Shown here in pieces: positions 34,108 to 44,623 of a DNA stretch of 54,159 nucleotides. Below the pieces are notes generated by a model. It did not search any database, was not told the DNA's origin, and saw nothing but the letters and a program-made list of their open reading frames with translations. The stretch lies in assembly GCF_024437745.1 (NCBI RefSeq), contig NZ_JANFNY010000017.1:1-54159 (forward strand), in the 5' to 3' direction. The position numbers and the translations under genes were made by a program. Origin of the DNA: Roseomonas sp. GC11. GTDB taxonomy: Bacteria > Pseudomonadota > Alphaproteobacteria > Acetobacterales > Acetobacteraceae. Within the stretch, counting starts at the first letter, position 1, and each line of letters opens with the position of its first letter.

Positions 34108-34733
34108 ACCGGATCTCCCGACGCGGCATCTGCCTTGTCCTCTCGGCGCCCTCGGGGGCCGGGAAATCCTCCGTCAGCCGCGCCCTGCTGGAGCGCGAGG
34201 CGGAGCTTCGCCTCTCCGTCAGCGCCACCACCCGCGCGCCGCGCCCGGGGGAGCAGGAGGGGGTGCATTACTTCTTCCGCAGCCTGGAGCAGTTCGAGGC
34301 GATGGAGGCCGCCGGCGAGATGCTGGAGAGCGCCCATGTCTTCGGCCGCCGCTACGGCACGCCGCGCGCGCCGGTGGAGCAGGCGCTGGCCGCCGGGCGG
34401 GATGTGATGTTCGACATCGACTGGCAGGGCCACCGGCTGCTGCGCCAGGCGCTGCCGGCCGATGTCGTCAGCGTCTTCCTGCTGCCGCCGAGCCTCGTGG
34501 AGCTGGAACGGCGCTTGCATGGCCGCGGGCAGGATTCCGCTGAAGAGATTGCCCGCCGTATGAGTGCCGCCCGCGACGAGATCAGCCACTGGGACGATTT
34601 CGACCATGTCCTGGTGAACAACGACTTCCACGAGACGGTGGATGCCGTGCGCGCCATCATCCACGCCGCGCGCAGCACGCGCGCCCGGCAGCCCTGGCTG
34701 CCCGGCTTCATCGACGGCCTGCTGCGGCCGTGA
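34104..34733 (+). CDS. gmk: Guanylate kinase
   Basis: Phosphorylates GMP to GDP. 209 residues with P-loop SAPSGAGKSS (about 14-23), SVSATTRAPRPGEQEGVHYFF for GMP binding, and the lid region RMSAARDEISHWDDFDHVLVNND (parts). Overlaps yicC by four bases, so it is translationally coupled. Confidence 0.96.
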   Translation: MNRISRRGICLVLSAPSGAGKSSVSRALLEREAELRLSVSATTRAPRPGEQEGVHYFFRSLEQFEAMEAAGEMLESAHVFGRRYGTPRAPVEQALAAGRDVMFDIDWQGHRLLRQALPADVVSVFLLPPSLVELERRLHGRGQDSAEEIARRMSAARDEISHWDDFDHVLVNNDFHETVDAVRAIIHAARSTRARQPWLPGFIDGLLRP

Positions 34734-34803
34734 AGGGCAGGGCGGCGGCGCCCCTCCGGGCTTCCCGGCCCTGGCCCGCGCCGCCGCCCGTGAAGGCACC
34801 CTG

Positions 34804-35721
34804 ATGCACACGCTGCTGAATGTCGTGGCGCCGATCTTCCTGCTGATCGGCATCGGCTACATCTCCGCCCGCCAGAAATGGATTTCCGAGGAGGCGCTGC
34901 GCGGGATGACGGATTTCGTCTTCCGCCTCGCCATGCCCTGCCTGCTGATCAACGGCGCCACCTCGCCGCACCCCAATGGCGGGCCCACCGCCTTCGCCTT
35001 CTTCACCGGCTGCCTCACCGCCTATGCCCTGGCGCTGCTGCTCTCGCGCGTCGCGCTGCGGATGAAGCTGGGGGAGGGGGGAACCTTCGCCCTCAACGCC
35101 GCCTTCGGCAATACCGGGATGATCGGCATCCCGCTGGTCATCGCCGCCTATGGGCAGGCGGGGCTGTCGCAGCTGCTGGCCATCATCGGGCTGCACTCGC
35201 TCATCCTGCTGCCGCTCGGCACGGTGGTGGGGGAGATCGCCCACAATGCCCGCGCGCCGATCGGCGCCATCGCCAAATCCACCTTCCTCTCGGTGCTGAA
35301 GAACCCGATCGTGATGGCGGTGCTGGCGGGGTTCGTCATCTACCAGTCGGGGCTGGAAGTGCCCTCCGTGCTGCGGCGCTTCCTGGAGACCACCGGCATG
35401 GCCGGGCCGCCGGTGGCGCTGTTCTGCCTGGGCGCCAGCCTGCTGGCCTTCGACGCGCGGCGGGACTGGCCCTCCGCCCTGCTCTGCACGGCGCTGAAGC
35501 TGCTGCTGATGCCCGCCCTGGTCTGGCTGGTGGCCTGGGCCATCGGCCTGCCGCAACTGCCCACCGCCGTCGCCGTGCTCGCCGCCGCCATGCCCACCGG
35601 GGCCAATGCCTTCTTCATGGCCCGGCGCTACGCGGCGGGGGCGGACCGCTCAGGGGCCACCGTGCTGCTCTCCACCATCATCTCGGTGGGGACGCTCGCG
35701 TTTCTGCTCGCGGTGCTGTGA
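34804..35721 (+). CDS. AEC family transporter
   Basis: 305-residue membrane protein of the auxin efflux carrier family, about ten hydrophobic segments in two halves. Family stretches include IGYISARQKWISEEALRGMTDFVFRLAMPCLLI, AAFGNTGMIGIPLVIAAYG and the C-terminal AAAMPTGANAFFMARRY (shown in parts). The bacterial substrates are usually unknown (malonate or malate in a few cases). It lies 70 bases after gmk on the same strand and ends next to repeat B7. Confidence 0.88.
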   Translation: MHTLLNVVAPIFLLIGIGYISARQKWISEEALRGMTDFVFRLAMPCLLINGATSPHPNGGPTAFAFFTGCLTAYALALLLSRVALRMKLGEGGTFALNAAFGNTGMIGIPLVIAAYGQAGLSQLLAIIGLHSLILLPLGTVVGEIAHNARAPIGAIAKSTFLSVLKNPIVMAVLAGFVIYQSGLEVPSVLRRFLETTGMAGPPVALFCLGASLLAFDARRDWPSALLCTALKLLLMPALVWLVAWAIGLPQLPTAVAVLAAAMPTGANAFFMARRYAAGADRSGATVLLSTIISVGTLAFLLAVL

Positions 35722-35731
35722 CAGACAAAGG

Positions 35732-35795
35732 CCAGGGGCGCTGCCCCTGGACCCCGCCGGGGTGGCAGGGCCACCCCGGACCCCGCCTTCAGTGA
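35732..35795. repeat. GC-rich intergenic hairpin repeat, copy B7
   Basis: Hairpins at 35732-35750 (CCAGGGGC / GCCCCTGG) and 35757-35779 (CCGGGGTGGC / GCCACCCCGG), then the CCCCGCCTTCAGTG module, which also occurs in A and B copies. It lies between convergent genes, 10 bases from the AEC stop; the usg stop codon is inside its last module. Confidence 0.8.
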
Positions 35796-36070
35796 AGGGT
35801 GAAAATGCCCTGGGCATAACGGAACTCGGCCGGCTGGGTCAGGGCAGCCGAAGCCACCCGCACGCTGTGCAGCGGGCCCTCGATCTCCTTCTGCCAGAAA
35901 GCCAGGAAACGGTGCAGCTCCGGAAATTTCGGGGCGCGGTCCAGCTTCTGCCAGACGAAACTCTGCAACAGGCCCGGATGATCGGGCAGGTGGTAGAGGA
36001 TTTCCGCCGTGGTCAGGTGCCAATCGGGCAGCCGGACAATGGCCTCGATATCCCGTAGCAGCATCGGCAT
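35789..36070 (-). CDS. usg: Usg family protein
   Basis: 93-residue small protein of the Usg family, seen across alphaproteobacteria; function unknown (the name comes from a gene upstream of trp in Caulobacter-type genomes). The family core is ILYHLPDHPGLLQSFVWQKLDRAPKFPELHRFLAFWQKEIEGPLHSVRVA (parts). The start is the ATG at 36070 with GGAGACCC upstream; an ATG two codons later is an alternative. It is divergent from groES. Confidence 0.88.
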   Translation of the reverse strand: MPMLLRDIEAIVRLPDWHLTTAEILYHLPDHPGLLQSFVWQKLDRAPKFPELHRFLAFWQKEIEGPLHSVRVASAALTQPAEFRYAQGIFTLH

Positions 36071-36163
36071 GGGTCTCCGTTCTGGTCCACCCCCGGGCCG
36101 GGAGGACCAGCATGCCATGAGCCCCTTGCGAAATTGCAAGAAAAATGACTTCAAAACAGTGCC

Positions 36164-36190
36164 TTGGCACTCATTGCGCGGGAGTGCTGC
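36164..36190. promoter_or_regulatory. Upstream CIRCE-like element
   Basis: TTGGCACTC, nine bases, GAGTGCTGC: three mismatches to the CIRCE consensus TTAGCACTC-N9-GAGTGCTAA. It lies 64 bases upstream of the canonical copy and just upstream of the -35 box. Confidence 0.65.
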
Positions 36191-36197
36191 TTGGCGC

Positions 36198-36226
36198 TTG
36201 ACGGCACTCGCAGAGTTTCCTAGATC
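36198..36226 (+). promoter_or_regulatory. groESL promoter
   Basis: TTGACG at 36198-36203, 17 bases, TAGATC at 36221-36226; a sigma70-like spacing. The predicted start falls inside the downstream CIRCE. Confidence 0.6.
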
Positions 36227-36227
36227 G

Positions 36228-36254
36228 TCAGCACTCGCCGGGGGTGAGTGCTAA
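36228..36254. promoter_or_regulatory. CIRCE operator (HrcA binding site)
   Basis: TCAGCACTC, nine bases, GAGTGCTAA; one mismatch to the consensus. It lies 66 bases upstream of groES, the standard place for HrcA repression. Confidence 0.92.
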
Positions 36255-36320
36255 CAGGCTTGCCCGCCGGCCGAGGCAACCGTCGCTGAATGCGCCATTG
36301 AAGGGCGTCAGGAGAGGGCC

Positions 36321-36611
36321 ATGAAGTTTCGTCCCCTGCATGACCGCGTCGTCGTCCGCCGGCTGACCGCCGAGGAAAAGACCGCGGGTGGCATCATCAT
36401 CCCCGACACCGCCAAGGAGAAGCCGATGGAAGGCGAGATCGTCGCCGTCGGTTCCGGCGCCCGGAACGAGAAGGGTGACCTCGTCGCCCTCGACGTGAAG
36501 GTTGGTGACCGCGTTCTGTTCGGCAAGTGGTCCGGCACCGAGGTCAAGATCAGCGGCGAAGAGCTGCTGATCATGAAGGAATCCGACCTGATGGGCGTGA
36601 TCGCCGCCTGA
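36321..36611 (+). CDS. groES: Co-chaperonin GroES
   Basis: 96-residue lid of the chaperonin. Family sequence throughout: [13 protein letters not shown] at the start, the mobile loop [18 protein letters not shown] (about 21-38) and [13 protein letters not shown] at the end. The ribosome site is AGGAGAGGG. HrcA/CIRCE control is predicted from the upstream sites. groEL follows after 52 bases. Confidence 0.98.
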   Translation: MKFRPLHDRVVVRRLTAEEKTAGGIIIPDTAKEKPMEGEIVAVGSGARNEKGDLVALDVKVGDRVLFGKWSGTEVKISGEELLIMKESDLMGVIAA

Positions 36612-36657
36612 TTTCGGCGCGCGGACCCCATTCTTTCCAACAGATCAGACGAGGTAG

Positions 36658-38304
<1,647 letters not shown>

Positions 38305-38355
38305 TCCTTCGGGATCAGGGTTCACGCCCAGGCTTCAGAAAGAGACTTGAGGAAG

Positions 38356-38383
38356 GGGGCGGCCCGCCAGGGCCGCCCCTTTT
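38356..38383 (+). terminator. Rho-independent terminator of groESL
   Basis: Perfect ten-base-pair stem GGGGCGGCCC / GGGCCGCCCC with loop GCCA, followed by TTTT. Confidence 0.88.
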
Positions 38384-38433
38384 CGCGTTGTGGGATTTTA
38401 TTGCGAAAGCGTGACCGGTTCCTCTGGTTTAAA

Positions 38434-38596
38434 TTGACACCGCATTAACGATCTGCCCCACTACCGGGGCCAACCGCTTCCGCTCGCCTTGCCGTGCCTC
38501 CGGAGACCCGGTCGCCCACAAGCCGTCCCGGGATTCCGGCTGGGTCAACAGGCGGAGGCGCTTGTGCCACCGCCGCGCGAACAAGGAGTGCGTCGC
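38434..38596 (+). promoter_or_regulatory. cspA promoter region and long 5' leader
   Basis: A TTGACA hexamer at 38434-38439 in an AT-richer stretch (GGTTTAAATTGACA) is a good -35 candidate, but no convincing -10 follows at the right distance. The roughly 130-150 base leader before the start codon is typical of cold-shock genes, whose leaders refold with temperature; no conserved cold box could be confirmed by eye. Confidence 0.4.
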
Positions 38597-38800
38597 ATGG
38601 CGATCGGCACCGTGAAGTGGTTCAACGCGACCAAGGGTTTCGGCTTCATTGTCCCGCAGGATGGTGGCAAGGACGTTTTCGTCCACATCACCGCCGTGCA
38701 GAAGGCCGGGCTGCAGGGCCTGAACGAGAACCAGAAGATCAGCTACGACGTGGCCATGGAGCGCGGCAAGGCCGCCGCCACCAACCTCAAGCCGCTCTGA
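38597..38800 (+). CDS. cspA: Cold-shock protein, CspA family
   Basis: 67-residue single-strand nucleic-acid-binding beta-barrel. RNP1 is KGFGFI and RNP2 is VFVHI; the opening GTVKWFNATKGFGFIVPQDGG is canonical. The start is the ATG at 38597 after AAGGAGTGCGTCGC. It may act as an RNA chaperone in cold or general stress. It ends 12 bases before repeat A3. Confidence 0.96.
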   Translation: MAIGTVKWFNATKGFGFIVPQDGGKDVFVHITAVQKAGLQGLNENQKISYDVAMERGKAAATNLKPL

Positions 38801-38812
38801 AGGTTACGGCCG

Positions 38813-38985
38813 TTGAGGGGGCTTTGCCCCCTCAAACTCCCCCCTTCTTTCCCCTGGACAGGGGACGGGGTCCCCTGCACCCGCCATCCGTTTAGAATTT
38901 AAACAAATGGGTTCCCAAAGGCCTCAGGCCTTTGGTGGCTGCGCGGCACTGCCGCGCAGGTGCAGAGAGGGGCGAAGCCCCTCTC
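38813..38985. repeat. GC-rich repeat copy A3, overlapping the prolyl oligopeptidase gene
   Basis: Same hairpin order as copy A2: 38813-38835 (TTGAGGGGGC / GCCCCCTCAA), AGGGGAC-type (near 38869-38877), 38915-38935 (CCAAAGGCCTCAGG and complement), 38941-38957 (GCGCGGCA / TGCCGCGC, the A2 stem changed by compensating substitutions) and 38965-38985 (GAGAGGGGC / GCCCCTCTC). Bases 38899-38985 are read as the C terminus of the minus-strand peptidase. Confidence 0.85.
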
Positions 38986-41058
38986 AAGAGCACGGCGCAG
39001 GAAGCCCGCGCCGAGGGCGGCGAAGCGGGCCACCTCGCCATTGTCCTTGCCATAGCCATGGCCGCCCGCCTCGGGCTCATAGAAATGGGCATCATAGCCC
39101 ATGGCCTGGAGCTTGGCGGCCATTTTGCGGGCATGGCCGGGGTGGACGCGGTCATCCCGCCGCGTCGTCGCCAGCAGGATGGGCGGGTAGCGCCGCCCCG
39201 GCTCCGCCGCGTGATAGGCGGAGAAGGCGCGGATGAAGTCCCATTCCTCCGGGATGTCCGGGTCGCCATATTCGGCGATCCAGCTCGCCCCCGCCAGCAG
39301 CCTAGTGTAGCGCCGCATGTCGATGAGCGGGATGGTGCAGAACAGCGCGCCGAAGCGCTCCGGATAGCGCGTCAGCATATTGGCGATCAGCAGCCCGCCA
39401 TTCGAGCCGCCCTCGGCCGCGATGCGCTCCGGCACGGTGACGCCGCGTGCGACGAGATCGGCCGCGATGGCGGCGAAATCATCATGGCTCTGGCGCTTCA
39501 GGGCGCGGCGGCCGGCCTCGTGCCAGGCGGTGCCGAATTCGCCGCCGCCGCGGATCTGGCCGATCACCGCCGTGCCGCCCTTCTCCAGCCAGAGCCGCCC
39601 CGTCACCGCCGAATAGGAGGGCAGGCGCGAGACCTGGAAGCCGCCATAGGCCGAGAGATGCACCGCCGCCCGCCCTGGTGCCCGTCCGCTGGCCTCCCCG
39701 CGCGGGCCGATCTGGACATAGGGAATGCGCTCCCCATCCGTCGAGACGGCCTCATGCCGGGTGACGACCAGCCCCTCCGCCACGAAGCTGGGGGTGGAGG
39801 CCTTCAGCAGCGCCGGGGTGGCGGGGGCCTTGGCATCGGCCAGCAGCAGTTGCGGCGGCGTCACCGGGTCCTGCGCCATCACCAGCAGGCTGCCATCCGA
39901 CTCCTCCTCATCGGCGTCGAGCGGCCAGAGGCTGACCACGCCGATGCGCGGCAGGTCCGGGATCTCGGCCCGCTGCCACGGCCCCGCGCCGGGGGTGAGG
40001 ATCTCGAAGACGGGGGCGAGGTTGTCGAGGATGCTCAGCACCAGCCGCCCGTCGCACCAGAAGAAGCCCTGGAGCGCCCGGCGCGGCGCCGGGGTGAAGA
40101 GGATCTGCGGTGCCACCCGCCCGGCCAGCAGATCGGCCAAGGTGAGGCCGAGCAGCGTATCCGTGGCATAGGTCGTGCCGCCCACCACCCAGGGCGTGCG
40201 CGGCTTCACGGCGAGGAAGCCGCGCTGCCACATATAATGCGCGTCGCTCGGCAGGGGGATTTTGGTCTGGGGCCCCGTGCGGTCGCCGATCCACACCGTG
40301 GCGTCGAAGAAGCCGGTGCGCTCGATGAAGACCAGGGTTTCCTGCCCCGCCTCGCGGTCCACGCTGCCCCAGGCGGCCATGCTGGCCTCCGGCACCTCGA
40401 AGATCACCGGGGCGGCGAGCGGCGATTCGCCCCGGCGCCAGAGCCGCACCCGGCGGGCATAGCCGGAGGTGGTGGCATTGCCCTCGCCCAGGGCGGTGCT
40501 GAGCAGGAGGGTGTCGCGGTCCAGCCATTCGGCGCCGCCCTTGGCCTCGGGCAGGGTGAAGCCCTCGGGCAGGAAGCGCCGGGCGGTGAGGTCGAATTCG
40601 CGGACCACCACCGCATCGCCACCGCCGCGCGAGAGGCGGATCAGCGCGCGGTCCAGCGCCTTGGGCAGCAGGGCGGAGCCGGCCCAGACCCAGTCCTCGC
40701 CCTCCTCGCGGGCCAGGGCATCGAGGTCCAGCAGCACCTCCCAGAGCACCTCTCGGTCCGGGGCCTCCTGGCGGAAGGAAGCGAGGCTGGTGCGGCGCCA
40801 GAGGCCGCGCGGATGGGCCTCGTCCTGCCAGAGATTATAGACCAGACCGCCGCGCCGGCTGATGAAGGGCAGCTTGCCCGGCCGGTCCAGCGCCGCCTTC
40901 AGCCCGGCGGCATCGGCGGCCATCTGGTCATCCTCCAGCGCGGCGAGGGTGCGGGCATTCTGCTCCGCCACCCAGGCCAGGGCCCGGCTGCCCTCGATCT
41001 CCTCCAGCCACAGCCAGGGATCGTCATCGGGGGCTTCCAGGGTCGGGCGCGGGTCCAT
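38899..41058 (-). CDS. Prolyl oligopeptidase family serine peptidase
   Basis: 719-residue S9 family peptidase; cleaves short peptides after proline, or a related specificity. An N-terminal seven-blade beta-propeller (about 70-420) and a C-terminal alpha/beta hydrolase with nucleophile Ser in EGGSNGG, Asp in TRRDDRVHPGH and His in GGHGYG. The start is the ATG at 41058 with AAGGAAG upstream. The last 28 residues (ERGFAPLCTC to GNPFV) are encoded by repeat A3, not by family sequence; the domain itself ends at about GAGFLRRAL. No signal peptide is seen, so it is cytosolic. Confidence 0.9.
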   Translation of the reverse strand: MDPRPTLEAPDDDPWLWLEEIEGSRALAWVAEQNARTLAALEDDQMAADAAGLKAALDRPGKLPFISRRGGLVYNLWQDEAHPRGLWRRTSLASFRQEAPDREVLWEVLLDLDALAREEGEDWVWAGSALLPKALDRALIRLSRGGGDAVVVREFDLTARRFLPEGFTLPEAKGGAEWLDRDTLLLSTALGEGNATTSGYARRVRLWRRGESPLAAPVIFEVPEASMAAWGSVDREAGQETLVFIERTGFFDATVWIGDRTGPQTKIPLPSDAHYMWQRGFLAVKPRTPWVVGGTTYATDTLLGLTLADLLAGRVAPQILFTPAPRRALQGFFWCDGRLVLSILDNLAPVFEILTPGAGPWQRAEIPDLPRIGVVSLWPLDADEEESDGSLLVMAQDPVTPPQLLLADAKAPATPALLKASTPSFVAEGLVVTRHEAVSTDGERIPYVQIGPRGEASGRAPGRAAVHLSAYGGFQVSRLPSYSAVTGRLWLEKGGTAVIGQIRGGGEFGTAWHEAGRRALKRQSHDDFAAIAADLVARGVTVPERIAAEGGSNGGLLIANMLTRYPERFGALFCTIPLIDMRRYTRLLAGASWIAEYGDPDIPEEWDFIRAFSAYHAAEPGRRYPPILLATTRRDDRVHPGHARKMAAKLQAMGYDAHFYEPEAGGHGYGKDNGEVARFAALGAGFLRRALERGFAPLCTCAAVPRSHQRPEAFGNPFV

Positions 41059-41101
41059 GTTGTCTTCCTTTTTGGTGGTGGCGCTCCGGGCCACGGTAGA
41101 A

Positions 41102-41252
41102 TGAGGGGGCCTTGCCCCCTCAACCCCCAGCAGGGGACAGGGTCCCCTGCACCCGCCTTCAGTGTTTCAGCAAATGGGTTTCCAAAGGCCTCAGGCCTTT
41201 GGTGGCTGCAAGGCACTGCCTTGCAGGTATGAGAGGGGCAAAGCCCCTCTCA
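41102..41252. repeat. GC-rich intergenic hairpin repeat, copy A4
   Basis: Five hairpins in the same order as A2: 41102-41122, 41130-41150 (GCAGGGGAC / GTCCCCTGC), 41182-41202, 41208-41224 (GCAAGGCA / TGCCTTGC) and 41231-41251. It fills the gap between the TerB-like and peptidase genes, 16 bases from the TerB-like stop. Confidence 0.85.
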
Positions 41253-41268
41253 TCAACAGGCACGATGC

Positions 41269-41691
41269 TCAGACGATCTGGTAGCGCGCCTTGGCCGCGC
41301 GCTCGATGGCGCCGGCGATCAGGCGGTCGATATCCATGTTGATGCGGAAATCCTGGAGGAAGCGCAGTTCCTCCTGGGTGGCGTCGCCATCGGCGGCGGC
41401 GACCTCGCAGGCCAGCAGATAGGCGGTCTCGCGCAGGCGGGGCGGCAGGGCGTCGCGGATCAGCTCACAGGCGCGGTCCAGCCCGTCCGTCTGCTCCAGC
41501 AGGCGCAGGCAGGTCTCGGTGACGGCCTCGATCTCCTGCGGGTGGAAATCCGAGAAGACGGGCAGTTCCTGCACCAGGCGCGACATCATGGCCAGCTCCG
41601 CATCCGACATGGTGCGGTCGGCGGCGGACATCAGGACCATGGCGCAGATCAGCGCCTCCTGTGGCGAGAAGCGGATCTTGGCATGCGGCAT
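41269..41691 (-). CDS. TerB-like (tellurite-resistance) family protein
   Basis: 140-residue helical protein. Family features are the two acidic helical halves: LICAMVLMSAADRTMSDAELAMMSRLVQELP and ETAYLLACEVAAADGDATQEELRFLQDF (parts), with the D-G-x-x-x-x-E-E type metal-binding pattern in AADGDATQEEL. TerB-like proteins bind divalent ions, but the role of these stand-alone copies is unknown; there are no other ter genes nearby. The start is the ATG at 41691. Confidence 0.8.
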   Translation of the reverse strand: MPHAKIRFSPQEALICAMVLMSAADRTMSDAELAMMSRLVQELPVFSDFHPQEIEAVTETCLRLLEQTDGLDRACELIRDALPPRLRETAYLLACEVAAADGDATQEELRFLQDFRINMDIDRLIAGAIERAAKARYQIV

Positions 41692-41737
41692 CGGGTCTTC
41701 CTTCCTGCGCAACGCGTATCGCGTTGGCGTGCGCGGT

Positions 41738-44623
41738 TCAACGTTCCGCCAGGAAGGCGGTTGTCTCGCGCACCGCCTCGGCGAGGCCCAGGCGGCGCGG
41801 GGTGACGCCCTCCGGCAGTCCGGCCAGCAGGCGGGAGGGAGTGCGCGGGTCGAGCAGGACGAAGACGCCGCGGTCATCGGCGCGGCGGATCAGCCGGCCG
41901 AAGGCCTGGCGCAGCCGGTGCCGGGCGATGGCGTCGTCATAGCCCGAGGGCCGCCCGCCGGAGAGGTGGATTCGCCGCTCGCGGTGCAGGATGGAGGGGC
42001 GCGGCCAGGGCACGCGGTCAAAGACCAGCAGGCGCAGGGCGCGGCCCGGCACATCCACCCCGTCGCGCAGCGCATCGGTGCCGAGCAGGCAGGAATCTTC
42101 CTCGGCGCGGAAGATGTCCACCAGCGTGGCGCTGTCCATGGCATCCACATGCTGGGCGTAGAGTGGCAGCCCGGCCTCGGCCAGGGCGGGGGCGATGCGG
42201 GCATGGACATCGCGCAGCCGGCGGATGGCGGTGAAGAGGCCGAGCGCGCCGCCGCCCGCGGCCACGAAGAGCTGCTGCATGGCCGCCGCCACCTGGCCGG
42301 GGCTGTCGCGGTTCATGTCCTCGATGATGAAGGCGCGGGTATTGGCGGCATAGTCGAAGGGGGAGGGCACGGCGGCGCGCACCGCCGGGATGGGCAGATG
42401 CTGCACGCCGGTGCGCTGCTCGGCCTCGATCCAGGCGGCTTCCGGGTCGCGCCGGGCGGCGTCGCGCAGCGTGGCGGAGGCGATCAGCACGCCATGCGCC
42501 GGCGCCGCCACCTGGGTGGCGAAGGGCAGGGTAGGGTCGAGCCAGTGGCGGTGCAGCCCGGCATCGCTATCGCGCCCCTCGCGCCGGGTGAGGGCGCACC
42601 AATCCACATAGGTGGGGCGCTGGCCCGGCTCGGGCGGCGCCTCGTGCAGGCGGCGCAGCATGGCGATCCAGGCGGCCAGCGGGATCAGCGCGCGGCGCTC
42701 GATGCTGCGGCTGGCGGTTTCCAGGCGGATGCGGGTGCCGGTCTCCAGCTCCTGCTCCGGGTCCTCCAGCAGGTCGGTGATGAGCTTGCCGAGGTATTTC
42801 AGCGGGTCGCGCAGCCGCTCCAGCGCCACTTCCAGCGCCACGGCGGCGGGCGTCACCTCGTCGAGCAGCGGGTGGAGGTCGCATTCGGCGTCGTAGAGCG
42901 GGTCCGCCTCGGCGGTGCGGGCCAGCACCTGGGCGCGGATGGCGCGCAGGAAATCCTCGGCCGGCACGCTGTCCTGGAAAGGGCGGGGGCGCGGGATGCC
43001 CGGCGCGGGGAGGGCGGGGCCGCGCGGGTCCTCGGGCGGTTCGTCCTGGTCTTCCGCGCGCTCCGCCTCCTGCTCCGGCAGGGCGGCCCAGCGGTCCCAC
43101 CAGCCGGGGGAGGGCAGGGCGCGGGCGGCGTGCTCGATCAGGTCCAGCGGGGGCGCGAGGGCGGGATGGCTGGCCAGGGTTTCCTCCAGCCGCCGGCGCA
43201 GGCCGCGGGCGCGGCCCCGGCCGCCCTCATTGCCGAGCAGCCAGCGGCGCAGCTCCGCCATCTCGGCGCCCGAGAGCTCGGCGGAGAAGGCGCCATCGGC
43301 GGCATCGAAGAGGTGGTGCCCCTCATCGAAGACATAGCGCAGCGCCGGCCCGTCCTCGCCGCCGCCGAGGGCGGCCTGCACCATCACCAGCGCGTGGTTG
43401 GCCACCACCAGATGCGCCCCCGCCGCGCGGCGGATGGAATGCTCGACATAGCAGCGCTTCCAGTGCGGACAGGCGGAATGGATGCATTCGCCGCGCCGGT
43501 CGGCCAGCAGGGCGATGGCGCCGGCGGGGAAGAGTTCCATCAGCCAGCCGGGGAAATCGCCGCCCAGCAGGTCGCCATCCCGCGTCGCCAGCGCCCAGCG
43601 CGCCACCAGCCCGAGCGCCACCAGCCGCCCGGCCATGGCGCCCGTCACCGCCTCGTCATAGTTCAACAGGCAGAGATAGTTCTCCCGCCCCTTGCGGATG
43701 ACGACGCGCTTCCGCCGCTCCTCCGGCTCCGGGTAGAGGCGGGCCAGCTCCTGGTCGAGCTGGCGCTGCAGGTTGCGGGTGTAGGTGGCGATCCAGACGG
43801 GGGCGCCGTTGCGCTCCGCCCAGAGGCTGGCCGGCGCCACATAGCCCAGCGTCTTGCCCGTGCCGGTGCCGGCCTCGGCCAGCACCAGGCGCGGCTCGCC
43901 GGGATTGTCGCGCGGGGCGAAGGCGAGCGAGGCGGCGGAGGCGAAATCCGCCTGGGAGGGCCGCTGCTCCGCCCCCTCGCCGAGGATCTCGGCCAGCCGC
44001 GCCCGCGCCTCGGCGGGGGTGACGGGCAGGCTGGCGGGGGGCGGGGGCGGGGCCTTCTCCTCCCAGTCCGGCAGGGTGCGCCAGACCTTCAGCGCGTCCT
44101 GGCTCGGCCGGGCGGAGGGCTGGCCGAGCGCGGCCAGCACCGATTCCGTCCACGGCCAGTCCGCCGCCTGGGCCATGCGGGCGGCGAGGGCGGCGGCCTC
44201 GCGGTTGAGTGGCGCGTTGCGGGCGCGGGCGAGGCGGCGCAGCAGCTCGGTGGCGATCTCGGGCAGCAGGGCGGCGGCGGCCTCGTCATCCGCCGGCGGC
44301 GCCATGTCGAGCGCCAGGGCGAGGCCGCGCGGCGTCGGCGGCACCGGCTGCGCCGGCAGGCAGAAGGCGAAGAGTTCCAGCAGGTCCCAGGCGCCGGGCA
44401 GGGCGGGCAGGTTGACGCGCTTCGCCGTGGCGGGGGCGTGGACGAGGATGGGCGGCCCCATCTCCCGCAGCAGGGCGGGCAGTTCCGCCGGGCGGGGGGT
44501 GAAGAGCTCGCCATCCGGCGTCAGCAGCGTGGCGCGGCCGGGGGCGGGCGTCACCAGCGCCGGGGCGGCGGGCAGCAGCAGGCGGGGGGGGAGGGCGCTG
44601 GCGGGCCCTTGGGCGCGGGACAC
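41738..44623 (-). CDS. DinG/XPD-like ATP-dependent DNA helicase
   Basis: 961-residue superfamily 2 helicase. Walker A AEAGTGTGKT (about 248-257), motif II DEGHH, and C-terminal motifs LLGTDALRDGVDVPG and RLRQAFGRLIRR. Four cysteines (NYLCLL, GECIHS, SACPHW, KRCYVE) between motifs I and II are placed as the [4Fe-4S] cluster ligands of the DinG/XPD group. The N-terminal 230 residues carry no motif that I recognise; they may be a degenerate exonuclease-like domain. The start is a GTG at 44623. It is divergent from lysS across a 177-base gap with no other feature. Confidence 0.87.
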   Translation of the reverse strand: MSRAQGPASALPPRLLLPAAPALVTPAPGRATLLTPDGELFTPRPAELPALLREMGPPILVHAPATAKRVNLPALPGAWDLLELFAFCLPAQPVPPTPRGLALALDMAPPADDEAAAALLPEIATELLRRLARARNAPLNREAAALAARMAQAADWPWTESVLAALGQPSARPSQDALKVWRTLPDWEEKAPPPPPASLPVTPAEARARLAEILGEGAEQRPSQADFASAASLAFAPRDNPGEPRLVLAEAGTGTGKTLGYVAPASLWAERNGAPVWIATYTRNLQRQLDQELARLYPEPEERRKRVVIRKGRENYLCLLNYDEAVTGAMAGRLVALGLVARWALATRDGDLLGGDFPGWLMELFPAGAIALLADRRGECIHSACPHWKRCYVEHSIRRAAGAHLVVANHALVMVQAALGGGEDGPALRYVFDEGHHLFDAADGAFSAELSGAEMAELRRWLLGNEGGRGRARGLRRRLEETLASHPALAPPLDLIEHAARALPSPGWWDRWAALPEQEAERAEDQDEPPEDPRGPALPAPGIPRPRPFQDSVPAEDFLRAIRAQVLARTAEADPLYDAECDLHPLLDEVTPAAVALEVALERLRDPLKYLGKLITDLLEDPEQELETGTRIRLETASRSIERRALIPLAAWIAMLRRLHEAPPEPGQRPTYVDWCALTRREGRDSDAGLHRHWLDPTLPFATQVAAPAHGVLIASATLRDAARRDPEAAWIEAEQRTGVQHLPIPAVRAAVPSPFDYAANTRAFIIEDMNRDSPGQVAAAMQQLFVAAGGGALGLFTAIRRLRDVHARIAPALAEAGLPLYAQHVDAMDSATLVDIFRAEEDSCLLGTDALRDGVDVPGRALRLLVFDRVPWPRPSILHRERRIHLSGGRPSGYDDAIARHRLRQAFGRLIRRADDRGVFVLLDPRTPSRLLAGLPEGVTPRRLGLAEAVRETTAFLAER

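Noticed and set aside
36125..36140. CTTGCGAAATTGCAAG as an operator between usg and groES
   Set aside because: Imperfect and short; could easily be chance.
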